This document shows, one piece after another, positions 46,427 to 56,999 of a DNA stretch of 64,000 nt. The stretch is from Winogradskyella psychrotolerans RS-3. GTDB taxonomy: Bacteria; Bacteroidota; Bacteroidia; Flavobacteriales; Flavobacteriaceae. The translations under genes were made by a program, and so were the position numbers. The stretch is taken from the NCBI RefSeq assembly GCF_000427335.1, contig NZ_ATMR01000037.1, positions 28,410 through 92,409 of the forward strand, read 5' to 3'. Each line of letters begins with the position of its first letter. The stretch's first letter is position 1. The notes under the pieces were generated by a model. That model was not told where the DNA came from and did not search any database. It was given only the letters and a program-made list of their open reading frames with translations.

Positions 46427-46587
46427 GTGTGTTTTCTGTTTTTTATTAAAGTCACATGCAGTTCGCGCAAGAAACTTAAGTCGTAATGTGATGTTTTTGC
46501 TTTTGCTCGTGTCATGTGTTTTGAGTCTTTAATGCGATTAAACTGTTCATTTTTTGATTGATTTGATTATTGATGAATACTTTTGAT

Positions 46588-47034
46588 TTATTTTAAAAAG
46601 TTGATTGTTAATGGATATTTAAATGCGTTTCCATCTCTTGCCGATAAACTGGCTTTAACAATAAGGGCTAATTCGATTATAAAAGCAACAATGGCTAAGG
46701 CGCCTAAACCACCACCTATATAAAGTAGAGGAGAAGGCTCTCCTATATTAATATGAAAATTATTAAAGCCATGGAAGTCTAAAATATCCATATCTCTAAA
46801 TATTTTGAAGATAAAAAACGGAACACTTAGCGTACCTATAATAACAGCATAGAGTAAAACACTTATCTGAAAATTGATGGCCTGTTTACCGTGCTGATCT
46901 ATAAAATCGGATTTGTTTTTATTCGCTGCCCATAATACTATTGGACCAATAAAATTTCCAAAAGGAATTACAAATCGAGAAAACGTTGACAAATGTATAA
47001 ATGTCGCTAAATTTTTATGGTGATTATCTATCAT
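46588..47034 (-). CDS. DUF4870 domain-containing membrane protein
   Basis: The 148-residue protein has three or four membrane helices, the conserved GNFIGPIVLWAANKNKSDFI segment and QHGKQAINFQISVLLY, which mark DUF4870 (Tic20-like topology). It ends KYPLTINFLK. Function is unknown. It stands 161 bp upstream of the PadR gene and may share the operon. Confidence 0.88.
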   Translation of the reverse strand: MIDNHHKNLATFIHLSTFSRFVIPFGNFIGPIVLWAANKNKSDFIDQHGKQAINFQISVLLYAVIIGTLSVPFFIFKIFRDMDILDFHGFNNFHINIGEPSPLLYIGGGLGALAIVAFIIELALIVKASLSARDGNAFKYPLTINFLK

Positions 47035-47180
47035 GTTATAAAGTATATAATAGTTGCTTATACAAATATATGTCTTTAAAAAGGTATTATGTTACGCATA
47101 GTACTAAAAATTAACATTTCTTTAACATTAGTTATGCTTAATATTTTCGCTTATTTTAGTGGTAAAATAGAACTGTATTT

Positions 47181-47636
47181 ATGAAAATAACGCCTTCTAA
47201 ACTGAATAAATTCTTAATGTTTAAGCTACCTGCCGCTTTTTTTACAGGTGTTAGAACAAAGGAGTTAAATGAGAACTCTTGTGTGGTTTCTGTAAAACAC
47301 CGTTGGGTGAATCAAAATCCATTTAATTCTATGTTTTGGGCAGTACAAGGTATGGCAGCGGAATTAACAACGGGAGCATTAGTGATGAAAAAGATTAGAG
47401 GAAGCGGTAAAAAAATATCAATGTTAGTGGCTTCTAATAATGCTTCATTTACAAAGAAGGCTACGGGTAGAATTACGTTTACTTGTAATGAAGGGTATAA
47501 AATAGACGACGCTATAAATAAAGCTATTGAAACAGGAGAAGGTCAAACGGTTTGGTTAAATTCTAACGGAGTCAATAAAGAAGGAGTAGAAGTGTCGAAC
47601 TTTAATTTTGAGTGGACTTTGAAAGTTAAGAGTTAA
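47181..47636 (+). CDS. DUF4442 hotdog-fold protein (thioesterase-like)
   Basis: The 151-residue protein has a single hotdog domain: FKLPAAFFTGVRTKELNENS, HRWVNQNPFNSMFWAVQGMAAELTTGALVM and ASFTKKATGRITFTCNEG. DUF4442 proteins resemble PaaI-type acyl-CoA thioesterases, but no catalytic residues can be fixed here. The stop codon lies within a short AAGAGTT heptamer repeat. Confidence 0.82.
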   Translation: MKITPSKLNKFLMFKLPAAFFTGVRTKELNENSCVVSVKHRWVNQNPFNSMFWAVQGMAAELTTGALVMKKIRGSGKKISMLVASNNASFTKKATGRITFTCNEGYKIDDAINKAIETGEGQTVWLNSNGVNKEGVEVSNFNFEWTLKVKS

Positions 47637-47792
47637 GAGTTTAAAGTGGATAGTTTTTTTAGATTGTTTGAAACGAATTTATTCTATTTGTTTTCAATTA
47701 ATCGTGTAACAAAACTGTAATTATTTCAACATATAAATGAATTAATTTACGCTGAACTTGTTTCAGTCTCAAAAATATTAAATAAAACAACT

Positions 47793-48617
47793 ATGGAAAA
47801 ATTACCAGACTATAGCGACAGAAACGCTCACGAAATAGATTACCGTATTTACGGTGAAGAAATGCAATACGTGGAAATAGAGTTAGATCCACAAGAAGCT
47901 GTGATTGCAGAATCAGGAAGTTTTATGATGATGGATGATGGTATTAAAATGGATACTATTTTTGGTGATGGCTCGCAAAAAGATACTGGAATTTTAGGTA
48001 AAATTCTTGGAGCTGGAAAACGAATTCTTACTGGTGAAAGTTTATTTATGACAGCCTTTTACAATGACCTTACAGGTAAACGAAATGTGTCTTTTGCATC
48101 TCCATATCCTGGGAAAATAATTCCGATTGACTTATTAGAATTTGGTGGAAAGTTTATATGCCAAAAAGATGCATTTCTTTGTGCCGCAAAAGGAGTGAGT
48201 ATTGGCATTGAGTTTTCTAAAAAATTAGGACGCGGTCTTTTTGGAGGAGAAGGTTTTATTATGCAGAAATTAGAAGGTGATGGAATGGCATTTGTACATG
48301 CAGGAGGCACCACGGCAGTCAAGACCTTAGCAGCAGGAGAAACGCTACGTGTAGATACAGGATGTATTATTGGTTTTACACAAGGCATAGATTACGATAT
48401 AGAATTTGTTGGTGGTATTAAGAATTCAATTTTTGGAGGAGAAGGTTTGTTTTTTGCTAAACTTCAAGGACCAGGAAAAGTGTATATCCAATCGTTACCA
48501 TTTAGCCGACTTGCAGGCAGAGTTTTAGCTTCTGTTCCAAGAGGAGGGAAATCTAAAGGTGAAGGTAGTATTCTTGGAGGTTTGGGTGATTTATTAGATG
48601 GTGATAATAGGTTTTAA
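47793..48617 (+). CDS. TIGR00266/AIM24 family protein
   Basis: The 274-residue protein shows the AIM24 beta-prism pattern: [41 protein letters not shown] [38 protein letters not shown] and [29 protein letters not shown]. It has a glycine-rich C-terminal tail. The cytoplasmic family has no agreed function. It is monocistronic. Confidence 0.9.
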   Translation: MEKLPDYSDRNAHEIDYRIYGEEMQYVEIELDPQEAVIAESGSFMMMDDGIKMDTIFGDGSQKDTGILGKILGAGKRILTGESLFMTAFYNDLTGKRNVSFASPYPGKIIPIDLLEFGGKFICQKDAFLCAAKGVSIGIEFSKKLGRGLFGGEGFIMQKLEGDGMAFVHAGGTTAVKTLAAGETLRVDTGCIIGFTQGIDYDIEFVGGIKNSIFGGEGLFFAKLQGPGKVYIQSLPFSRLAGRVLASVPRGGKSKGEGSILGGLGDLLDGDNRF

Positions 48618-48845
48618 AAACTTGATTTCTATAATGTTTTGATATTTAGATTATTATAATATGAGAATTATCCTTTAAAAAGTAAAGCCTTCACCGCATA
48701 ATTTAAAACTTTTAACATAACAAGCTGTTAAACTTTCCTTGAAAGTGAATTTCATTAGTATATTTTGCTATCTTTAAATCAGAATTGAAACAATAGCGTA
48801 TAGATAAAAAACTACTTTTTGTTAACCTAAAACTTAAAAATAACT

Positions 48846-49043
48846 ATGGCGCGAGCAATGTACGAGTACACTAAAACTGTACTTAGCAAAGTGAGTTTTG
48901 ATGCGACACTATTCTGTAAGGAAGTGCAAAAAGCAGTAAGACGTTTACTGCCTCACGAACTTGAAGAATTAAGAATCTTTATTCAGTCTTTAATCAATCA
49001 AAACCCAGATTTAAATCAATGCTTAATTTATTTGAAAGCATAA
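48846..49043 (+). CDS. small conserved hypothetical protein
   Basis: The 65-residue helical product (ATG at 48846, MARAMYEYTKTVLSKVSFD) has two amphipathic helices (LFCKEVQKAVRRLL and HELEELRIFIQSLINQN) and ends with LNQCLIYLKA. Function unknown. An own upstream region of 228 bp with no other feature and a tight terminator 8 bp downstream make it credible as a real gene. Confidence 0.75.
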   Translation: MARAMYEYTKTVLSKVSFDATLFCKEVQKAVRRLLPHELEELRIFIQSLINQNPDLNQCLIYLKA

Positions 49044-49050
49044 TATAAAA

Positions 49051-49084
49051 CGAGCGTCCTGATACTTATCAGGACGCTTGTTTT
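49051..49084 (+). terminator. rho-independent terminator after the 48846-49043 gene
   Basis: The stem AGCGTCCTGAT (49053-49063) pairs with ATCAGGACGCT (49068-49078), followed by GTTTT. On the minus strand it may also serve the convergent oxyR gene. Confidence 0.85.
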
Positions 49085-49125
49085 GTAATTAATCTCATTG
49101 TGAAGTCACAATGGACGTATTCGGC

Positions 49126-50064
49126 CTATTTAGCTTTCGGACTAATAATTTCTACGTTCTGAAACGCTATAGCACCACGGATAATTCCTGAAATGACATT
49201 ATGCATAGCATCTATTATTTGCATTTTTAATTCACTTTTATGGTAAATAATACTCACTTCTCTTGCAGGAGACGGTTCTTTAAAGTGTCTTAAGTTAGGA
49301 CTTAATTTTTCTCTTACATCTAAAGTATGCAAATACGGTAGAAGCGTCATTCCCATACCTTCGTTAGATAATTTGATTAAGGTTTCTATGCTGCCACTTT
49401 CAAGTTGAAAAGTTTCATCCATTTGATCTTTAAATGTTTTACAGAGATTAATGACTCCATCTCTAAAACAGTGTCCATCTTCTAAAAGTAACATGTCATC
49501 AATACTTAAATCGGAAACTTCAATGACTTTCTTGTCTTTTAAACGGTGATTTTCAGGAATATAAGCAACAAAAGGTTCGTAATATAAAACGCGTTCTTTT
49601 ATATTATCACTTTCTAATGGAGTTGCTGCGATTGCCGCATCTAAGTGACCATCACTAAGGCGCGTTAAAATTTCTTCAGTAGTTAACTCTTCAATTTTTA
49701 ATTTAACTTTTGGATATTTTTTAATAAAGTTTTTTAAGAACATTGGTAAAAGCGTTGGCATTATCGTTGGTATAATTCCCAATCGAAACTCGCCCCCTAT
49801 AAATCCCTTTTGCTGATCTACGATATCTTGAATTCGATCTGCTTCATTAACGATATTTCGGGCTTGATATACAATTTTGCGTCCAACGTCAGTTAATTCT
49901 ATTGGTTTTTTACTTCTGTCAAAAATAATAATATCTAATTCGTCTTCTAATTTCTGAATTTGTGTACTTAAAGTTGGTTGTGTTACAAAACACTTTTCTG
50001 CTGCTTTGGTAAAATTCTTATGCTCTGCAATGGCTAAGGCATATTTTAGTTGTGTAATTGTCAT
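49126..50064 (-). CDS. oxyR: LysR-family peroxide sensor, OxyR-like
   Basis: The 312-residue LysR regulator has an N-terminal helix-turn-helix (HKNFTKAAEKCFVTQPTLSTQIQKLE) and an effector domain. LLLEDGHCFRDGVINLC contains two Cys separated by eight residues, the same spacing as the redox Cys199/Cys208 pair of E. coli OxyR within an EDGHC context. That supports peroxide sensing. It is divergent from dps, a classical OxyR target, with about 100 bp between them. Confidence 0.9.
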   Translation of the reverse strand: MTITQLKYALAIAEHKNFTKAAEKCFVTQPTLSTQIQKLEDELDIIIFDRSKKPIELTDVGRKIVYQARNIVNEADRIQDIVDQQKGFIGGEFRLGIIPTIMPTLLPMFLKNFIKKYPKVKLKIEELTTEEILTRLSDGHLDAAIAATPLESDNIKERVLYYEPFVAYIPENHRLKDKKVIEVSDLSIDDMLLLEDGHCFRDGVINLCKTFKDQMDETFQLESGSIETLIKLSNEGMGMTLLPYLHTLDVREKLSPNLRHFKEPSPAREVSIIYHKSELKMQIIDAMHNVISGIIRGAIAFQNVEIISPKAK

Positions 50065-50166
50065 ACCTATTAATTTAGGCTATAAAAGTATATAAACTAT
50101 TCATAAAAACTATGCTGAAGGAAGGCTAATTGTGTCGTAAATTTGAATAAATCAAAATTAAAGATT

Positions 50167-50646
50167 ATGAAACTAAATAGCATAGGTTTAGATACCGTAA
50201 AAACAAAAGGATTAGCTGATGATTTAAATCAATTATTAGCAAATTTTCAATTGTATTATCAAAACTTAAGAGGTATTCACTGGAATATTAAAGGCCGTGG
50301 TTTTTTTGATCTTCATGTAAAATTTGAAGAATTATATACCGATGCCAATTTAAAGGTAGATGAAATAGCTGAGCGTATTTTAACGCTAGGCGAAACACCA
50401 CTTCACACGTTTGAGGATTATACAAAAGCAGCAAAAGTACCTGTAGGTAAAAATATTTCTAAGGATGAAAAAGCAGTGCAATTAATTGTAGATTCTCTTT
50501 CAGAATTATTAAAAATGGAGCGTTCTATTTTAGAAGCAGCAGGGGATGCTAATGATGAAGGAACCAACTCAATGATGAGTGATTTTATCACCGAACAAGA
50601 AAAAACAGTTTGGATGATGAAAGCTTGGTTGGGTGAAACAGTTTAA
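50167..50646 (+). CDS. dps: Dps/ferritin-like DNA-protecting protein
   Basis: Dps oxidises and stores iron and protects DNA during oxidative stress. The ATG at 50167 (MKLNSIGLDTVKTKGLADD) is used instead of an upstream TTG. The 159-residue protein has LNQLLANFQLYYQNLRGIHWNIKGRGFFDLHVKFEELY, with the ferroxidase His and Asp/Glu, and VDEIAERILTLGETPLHTF. It is divergent from the OxyR-like gene and ends with a terminator shared with the convergent DUF2141 gene. Confidence 0.93.
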   Translation: MKLNSIGLDTVKTKGLADDLNQLLANFQLYYQNLRGIHWNIKGRGFFDLHVKFEELYTDANLKVDEIAERILTLGETPLHTFEDYTKAAKVPVGKNISKDEKAVQLIVDSLSELLKMERSILEAAGDANDEGTNSMMSDFITEQEKTVWMMKAWLGETV

Positions 50647-50670
50647 GATTGAATTATTTTAAAATAGAAA

Positions 50671-50697
50671 AAGACTGCTAATAAGCAGTCTTTTTTG
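50671..50697 (+). terminator. rho-independent terminator after dps
   Basis: The stem AAGACTGCT (50671-50679) pairs with AGCAGTCTT (50684-50692), followed by T residues. The upstream A run could make it work on the minus strand too, for the convergent gene at 50721. Confidence 0.9.
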
Positions 50698-50720
50698 TTT
50701 TGATTTATGTCGGTACTATT

Positions 50721-51137
50721 TTAGAAACGGATATTCATTTCCAAATCTTTATTTTCAACTTTAAATTTAGCATTATCGTAATTAGGTGGTCCAAATGACA
50801 TCACGTTATTAGAAATTCCATAAGATTCTAAAGGCATTCCATTGTCTCTAAAGTCCATACGTTTATTGTTATTTGCATCGTGCATTGTCATTATTGCGTA
50901 TTCTCCTGGTAAAACGTTTTTAAAGGTAATAGTTACTTTTCCGTCTTTTATTTCTGTTTCTACATCCTGAATACCTTTGCCTTTCATAAAAGTCTCTGAA
51001 GTGTGCAAAGAAGTTAATACTTTACCCTCATCGCTTATTACATTATCAATGGTAATAGTGATTGTAGATCCTCCTTCTTGAGAAAATCCAATGATTGAAG
51101 TTAAAGCTAATGCGAATGTTAAGATTAATTTTTTCAT
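50721..51137 (-). CDS. DUF2141 domain-containing exported protein
   Basis: The 138-residue protein has a signal peptide ending IGFSQ and a single beta-domain with TITIDNVISDEGKVLTSLHT, FKNVLPGEYAIMTMHDANNNKRMDFRDNGMPLESYG and a NFGPP-like MSFGPPNYDNAKF. This matches DUF2141, found in many Bacteroidota periplasmic proteins. Role unknown. It is monocistronic. Confidence 0.9.
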   Translation of the reverse strand: MKKLILTFALALTSIIGFSQEGGSTITITIDNVISDEGKVLTSLHTSETFMKGKGIQDVETEIKDGKVTITFKNVLPGEYAIMTMHDANNNKRMDFRDNGMPLESYGISNNVMSFGPPNYDNAKFKVENKDLEMNIRF

Positions 51138-51283
51138 GAGTAAGCGTTTTAATGGTTAGTGAACTACTGTTCTGTTTTATTGATGATTCAAATATCAGAC
51201 AAACGCTTCAATTCTTAAAATTGTAATTACCGAACTGTAATTTTTTTAGGATGGACTGTTATTTAGTTAGGAATTAATATGTT

Positions 51284-51320
51284 AGCCAAGAGCCAAGAGC
51301 CAAGAGCCAACAACCAACAA
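51284..51320. repeat. 7-bp tandem repeat (AGCCAAG) abutting the DUF58 stop codon
   Basis: Four direct copies of AGCCAAG/AGCCAAC and a further AACCAAC copy run from 51284 to the base before the stop codon of the DUF58 gene at 51321. Unit length 7 is shared with the repeat tracts at 52658 and 53084, though the word differs. Confidence 0.85.
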
Positions 51321-52652
51321 CTACAAAAGTCCACGCGCCTTAATCTCTAAATACTTATTAATGGTATTGATGGTTAAGTTTTCTGGTGCCGTTAAAATGG
51401 ATTGAATACCATGTTTTTGAAGTTCTTTTACCATTAGTCGCTTTTCGAAAGCAAATTTTTCGGCAATAGTTTTATGATATATAGATTGTAAATCTTCAGC
51501 ATTCTCTTTTAGTATGATGTCTAATTCTGTGTTTTCAAACAACACAACCACAAGCATATGCTTTTTAGAAATGGCCTGTAAATACGGCATCTGTCGTTTT
51601 AATGCACTGATGTGTTCAAAATTAGTATATAATAAAAGTAAGCTACGGTGTGTGACTTTTCGTTTTAATTGCGCGTAAAGCAGACCAAAATCACTATCAT
51701 TAAATTGCGTATCAATATTGTACAGGTTTTCTAAAATACGATTGAGATAGGTGATCTTCTGAATGGCAGGTAAGAAGGATTCTATCTTTTTTGAAAAGCT
51801 AATCATGCCAACTTTATCGTGTTTTTTTAAGGCCACATTACTAAATGTTAACGTTGAATTGATAGCGTAATCTAACAGTTTTAAACCGTTAAAAGGCATT
51901 TTCATTATTCTGCCAGTATCGATAATAGAGTAGATGGGTTGCGATTTTTCATCTTGATATTGATTCACCATCAATTGGCCACGTTTTGCTGTCGCTTTCC
52001 AATTTACAGTTCTAAAATCATCGCCAGGAATATAGTCTTTAATTTGTTCAAATTCTGAAGTGTTCCCAATCCGTCTTATCTTCTTTAAACCGAACTCAGT
52101 CAATGAATTACTAATCGCTAGAAAATCGTATTTCTGCATTTGAATAATGGAAGGGTAGACCATTACCATTTGCTGATTTTGAAACTTATACTTCCGTTTT
52201 ACGATTTTTAGAACCGAAGACACAAATATATTAAGATGACCAAAATAATATTCACCACGATCTACAGGTCTTACTAAGTATTCGAAGTCGTGATTTTGAT
52301 TAGGGTTTAAAGATGTTTGATAAAGAAAATCACGTTTCTGAAATTGTACAGGTAACTCATCTATAACATCGATATACGTTTTAAAACCATACTTGTTGGT
52401 AATTGTAATAGGTACAGGATTATTATCGCTATTGGAAAACTTATCTGGTAAAATCCGCCGTGCATGTATGGCGTTTTTTGGCTGATAGAGTAGCAATATA
52501 TCTATAAGTAGCAGTACAGCTATAATAATAGTCACTATCCAAGCCACAGCATATAGAGTAGGCAACCAAAACGATAAAAGAAAGCACACCGAAGCCATAG
52601 CTATATAAATATAGAGCTGGCTGTGTATGTACAATGATTTTAAAAAATTCAT
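51321..52652 (-). CDS. DUF58 domain-containing protein
   Basis: The 443-residue protein has two N-terminal membrane helices (residues 15-50) and a DUF58 core with YIPGDDFRTVNWKATAKRGQLMVNQYQDEKSQPIYSIIDTGR, a von Willebrand A-like region with a degraded metal site. In many bacteria this gene follows a MoxR ATPase and helps in membrane-protein or metal-centre assembly. Here it lies downstream of the MoxR gene with a four-helix-bundle gene in between. Confidence 0.9.
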   Translation of the reverse strand: MNFLKSLYIHSQLYIYIAMASVCFLLSFWLPTLYAVAWIVTIIIAVLLLIDILLLYQPKNAIHARRILPDKFSNSDNNPVPITITNKYGFKTYIDVIDELPVQFQKRDFLYQTSLNPNQNHDFEYLVRPVDRGEYYFGHLNIFVSSVLKIVKRKYKFQNQQMVMVYPSIIQMQKYDFLAISNSLTEFGLKKIRRIGNTSEFEQIKDYIPGDDFRTVNWKATAKRGQLMVNQYQDEKSQPIYSIIDTGRIMKMPFNGLKLLDYAINSTLTFSNVALKKHDKVGMISFSKKIESFLPAIQKITYLNRILENLYNIDTQFNDSDFGLLYAQLKRKVTHRSLLLLYTNFEHISALKRQMPYLQAISKKHMLVVVLFENTELDIILKENAEDLQSIYHKTIAEKFAFEKRLMVKELQKHGIQSILTAPENLTINTINKYLEIKARGLL

Positions 52653-52657
52653 AATCA

Positions 52658-52685
52658 GTTAAGAGCTAATAGTTATGAGTTAAAA
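52658..52685. repeat. degenerate 7-bp tandem repeat upstream of the DUF58 gene
   Basis: Four successive heptamers, GTTAAGA, GCTAATA, GTTATGA and GTTAAAA, occupy 52658-52685 between the four-helix-bundle stop and the DUF58 start. They look like diverged copies of one unit, similar to AAGAGTT copies at 47626-47640. Confidence 0.6.
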
Positions 52686-52707
52686 AGTGTAAAAACAGTT
52701 AATCTCT

Positions 52708-53070
52708 TTAAGCTTTATTCTTCATGGTTTTAATTGTGGATATCAACATTCTTATTAATTCTTGATTCTTACTGCAAAGTGTTTCAAATGATTGAATTGA
52801 TATATAGTTTGAGTCTTTTAGAATAGATAGCCAATAATCAGTTTCATTTGCTTCTTTTAAAGCAATACTCATTTTGTGAATGAAATCTTTACTAGATTGC
52901 GCAAATTCAGCTTCTCTAATATTTGTACCTATTGAGGTACCGCTTCTCATAAATTGTTTCGATAATATAAATTCTCTTTTATCAGAAGCTAAAGTTTTAT
53001 AGAGTTCCACTATGTTTAATGCAAAGTCGTAACTTTTATTGCGTAAAATAGATTCTCCCATAACTCTCAA
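52708..53070 (-). CDS. four-helix-bundle protein (23S rRNA intervening-sequence/S23 family)
   Basis: The 120-residue helical protein has the family pattern SYDFALNIVELYKTL, EFILSKQFMRSGTSIGTNIREAE, KDFIHKMSIALKEANETDYWLSIL, and a final helix. Such proteins are found in rRNA intervening sequences and scattered in Bacteroidota genomes. Their function is unclear. Here it sits between MoxR and DUF58, two genes that are normally adjacent, and 7-bp tandem repeats flank it on both sides. This suggests an inserted unit. Confidence 0.9.
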   Translation of the reverse strand: MRVMGESILRNKSYDFALNIVELYKTLASDKREFILSKQFMRSGTSIGTNIREAEFAQSSKDFIHKMSIALKEANETDYWLSILKDSNYISIQSFETLCSKNQELIRMLISTIKTMKNKA

Positions 53071-53080
53071 CTTTTAGTTT

Positions 53081-54151
<1,071 letters not shown>

Positions 54152-54173
<22 letters not shown>

Positions 54174-55378
54174 TGATTATGGGATTTAAATTGTTCTATT
54201 AAGGTGTTTAGCCTTTCTAATTCGGTAGGGCTGATGTCATTCTTCTGATTCAAACTTTCTATAAGTTGAAATAAAGCCTTCGTATCATCTACCGTGTTAT
54301 TGCTTCGCGCTGCTAAATTATTTATAAAACTCGTGTTTATTTCTGCAGTGGAAAGGTGTAATGTGTTTCTAATATACTCTAAAAAATGATGCGCTTTATG
54401 TTGTGAAATATCTTTGTGTTTTCCACTTTCATAATACATATTGGCAATAGTTCTTGTAAAATCTACAGTCTGATTTTTCAACGATTTCACAATCGGAATG
54501 GCGCGTTGTTTCCGTTTACCTTCAAAAATAATATAGATTAAAGCACCGATCAGCATTAAATAATACGCCCATTTTAAAGATTTTGTATTTAAAAACAAAT
54601 ACATTGGTGAGGTGTAGAATGTCTTTCCTGTTTTGTAATAGGTATCCACGTATACAGGTTTGGAAGTGTCTATGTACGATAAAAGTCCGGCGGTATAATC
54701 TTGATTTGGAGACTGTAGTATAAAGTAGTTGGTAAATGCCTGAGGAAAGGTGCTAAGTATAATTTCACCATCTCCAAAACGTTGTTTTATAGTGTTAATT
54801 AGAGTGTCTTCCATAGGCTTATTTTCACCTCTATAGGTGTCAATCAGACCAATAATCGATGTTTTTAAGGTATCGATTTTATTAAAATGAAAGAAGGATG
54901 TAGAGCGATCGTACTTATAAGTTTGAGAGTCGTCTATTGCGGGATTTACCAGTTTAACTTGGTATTCGTTATTAAAATTATCAAACGTATTTACGGATTT
55001 GGTATTTAAGTTTAAAGTGTCTAATAATGTTGTTTCAAAATTTACAGCAGCAACAATAAGTGTGTTTCCACTAGAAACCCAATCTAAAAGGCTATTTAAT
55101 TCTTCTTTTCCAAATTCAATACCTCCATTATAAAACAAATATGTGCCACTGATGTTATTGTTTTTTAAATATTCAAAAGGCGGACGGTCTACAATAGAAA
55201 CAGAGTCGGCAACCCGTTTTAATTGGTTGTTAAACACATAAGTGCCAAAAGGAATTTTATGATGCGTTGCATACGAAGGAAACCAATTTATAGCCTTCGG
55301 TTTATTCATTTCTAGAACAACGATAGCCAAAATGGTAAATGCTACAAGGATGATATATAGTTTTCCTTTTTTACTCAA
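54152..55378 (-). CDS. DUF4350 domain-containing membrane protein
   Basis: The 408-residue protein has an N-terminal membrane helix, an extracytoplasmic DUF4350 domain (KIPFGTYVFNNQ, YLFYNGGIEFGKEELNSLLDWVSSGNTLIVAA) and another helix near residue 275. A cytoplasmic tail rich in helices follows. The family commonly stands in MoxR/DUF58 operons. Its end overlaps the MoxR start by 22 bases and its start overlaps the DUF4129 stop by four. Confidence 0.88.
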
Positions 55379-56109
55379 GGTGTTGTAATTGTAGTATTTA
55401 AATGTTCAAAAGGGAGTTTTAAGGTCTCAAACTTAGCAACATCGATATTAAACTCACCGTACCATACGTAATCATAAATTCTGGTGATATTTTTGAAATC
55501 GGCTTTTAAAAGTTCCTTATTAATTTCATTGATATAATCTTCATTCGTTTTTTGTGGTTGCCAAGAAATATGATCAGTTTCTGTTAAATATTTTAAAGAC
55601 AATAGGTAATAATAGCGAATGGCTAATCTGTAATTGTTCTGTTGAATGGCTTCATTTATTAACGCAGGAATATCTTCATTCTTAATGATTTGTTCCTCTT
55701 CTGAAAATAAGATAGAACCTTGTTTTCTGCTTTTTGCTATGAGGTTATTCGAATTCACTTTCAAGAAAAACCGGATTAATAAGAATAGTAAAAAGGCTAA
55801 TAATAAATAGGGTAGAATTGAAAAAACAAAGTACAAAAAGCCAGAAGCCGTACCCACGCCAAATATGGCTTCCCAAAACTTGCTAAGTATATTTTGAAGC
55901 CATCGATACGCTTTGTCTAAGAAATTTTCTTCAGGTTCAACTTCTGTATAGTTAAAGTCCTTGTCAGCTTTATAGGCTTCTAAATCGTCTTCGGTTATTT
56001 GTTGTTTTTCAAGTGTAGTATCATCAAACCTTACGGACTGCTCACTTTGTTGCGCAACAGAAAGTTGCCCAAAACAAAAACAAAGAAGTAGCAATCTGTA
56101 TACTAACAT
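55375..56109 (-). CDS. DUF4129 domain-containing membrane protein
   Basis: The 244-residue protein has a signal peptide, a membrane helix around residue 85-115 and a C-terminal DUF4129 region (NNYRLAIRYYYLLSLKYLTETDHISWQPQKTNEDYI, then ITRIYDYVWYGEFNID). The domain occurs in MoxR/DUF58 and transglutaminase-type operons. It overlaps the next gene by four bases and directly abuts the gene before it. Confidence 0.88.
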   Translation of the reverse strand: MLVYRLLLLCFCFGQLSVAQQSEQSVRFDDTTLEKQQITEDDLEAYKADKDFNYTEVEPEENFLDKAYRWLQNILSKFWEAIFGVGTASGFLYFVFSILPYLLLAFLLFLLIRFFLKVNSNNLIAKSRKQGSILFSEEEQIIKNEDIPALINEAIQQNNYRLAIRYYYLLSLKYLTETDHISWQPQKTNEDYINEINKELLKADFKNITRIYDYVWYGEFNIDVAKFETLKLPFEHLNTTITTP

Positions 56110-56997
56110 TTAATCTTCTGTATTTCCAATTTCACTAATACGATCATAAGTGCCAGTAAAATTTACTTTTTCGTGTAAATGAAAGTAAATCACAGCTCCC
56201 GCAACCATTAAAATGATATTTAATAAAAACTGAAAGAACGTATTTAACACGTTAAGTATAATAACCACCGGATCGGCAGAAAAGGTATTGAGGTTGGCAG
56301 GATCAATTTCTCCAGAAAAAATACCTGTACTTACTAGTGCATAAATAACAGATGGAATTGAAACCACCATAAGAAGAATGTAATAAATGATGCCCAAAAT
56401 GATAATAACACCGAAAGCCGTCCAGAAATCAGCATTAGCTAACGTAAAACTCTGACTAAAGGCATCGGATGTTGAGCGCTTAGGTTCAAAAACATAAATA
56501 CTAAATACAAGTGCCATAGGAACCATGGCGTAGAGCACAGGTACAAAGCAAAGCATTATAGCGATAATTAATGTGACTCCTTTTAAAAAACTAAGTCCAA
56601 AAAACGACCAAAATGATTTAAGCACATTACTTTTTATTTCAGCAGCGTCAACAATACCCTTATGATCTATATAAGATTTAATGTAAAATAGTACTGTAGA
56701 AGCTGTAAGAATATAAGCTGCAATTGCGGAAATAAAGTAAATAATGACAACGAGAATGGTCACAAAGACATTAGGGGAGTTTAAGCTAGGCTCATTAAAT
56801 CTTGTAAAATTTAATAAATCACCAGCCACATAATTATAGGCAGCAAGTGATAGCATAAATACTACAATCGCAGGACCAGCAATATTGAAAATGGTTCTTA
56901 TAAATGGTTTAAATTCATTTCTAATAAAGCCAAAGGTATCAGTAAGTATGCTACTGAAATCTCTCTGTTTTCTAAATTCGATATAGGGTTTATTCAT
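56110..56997 (-). CDS. membrane protein of the MoxR operon
   Basis: The 295-residue protein has an N-terminal soluble stretch (IEFRKQRDFSSILTDTFGFI) and six or so membrane helices with repeated hydrophobic blocks. It resembles the glycerophosphoryl-diester-type/DUF7847-like integral proteins encoded beside SpoIIM genes. I cannot assign a function. It abuts DUF4129 and follows SpoIIM by 2 bp. Confidence 0.8.
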   Translation of the reverse strand: MNKPYIEFRKQRDFSSILTDTFGFIRNEFKPFIRTIFNIAGPAIVVFMLSLAAYNYVAGDLLNFTRFNEPSLNSPNVFVTILVVIIYFISAIAAYILTASTVLFYIKSYIDHKGIVDAAEIKSNVLKSFWSFFGLSFLKGVTLIIAIMLCFVPVLYAMVPMALVFSIYVFEPKRSTSDAFSQSFTLANADFWTAFGVIIILGIIYYILLMVVSIPSVIYALVSTGIFSGEIDPANLNTFSADPVVIILNVLNTFFQFLLNIILMVAGAVIYFHLHEKVNFTGTYDRISEIGNTED

Positions 56998-56999
56998 GT

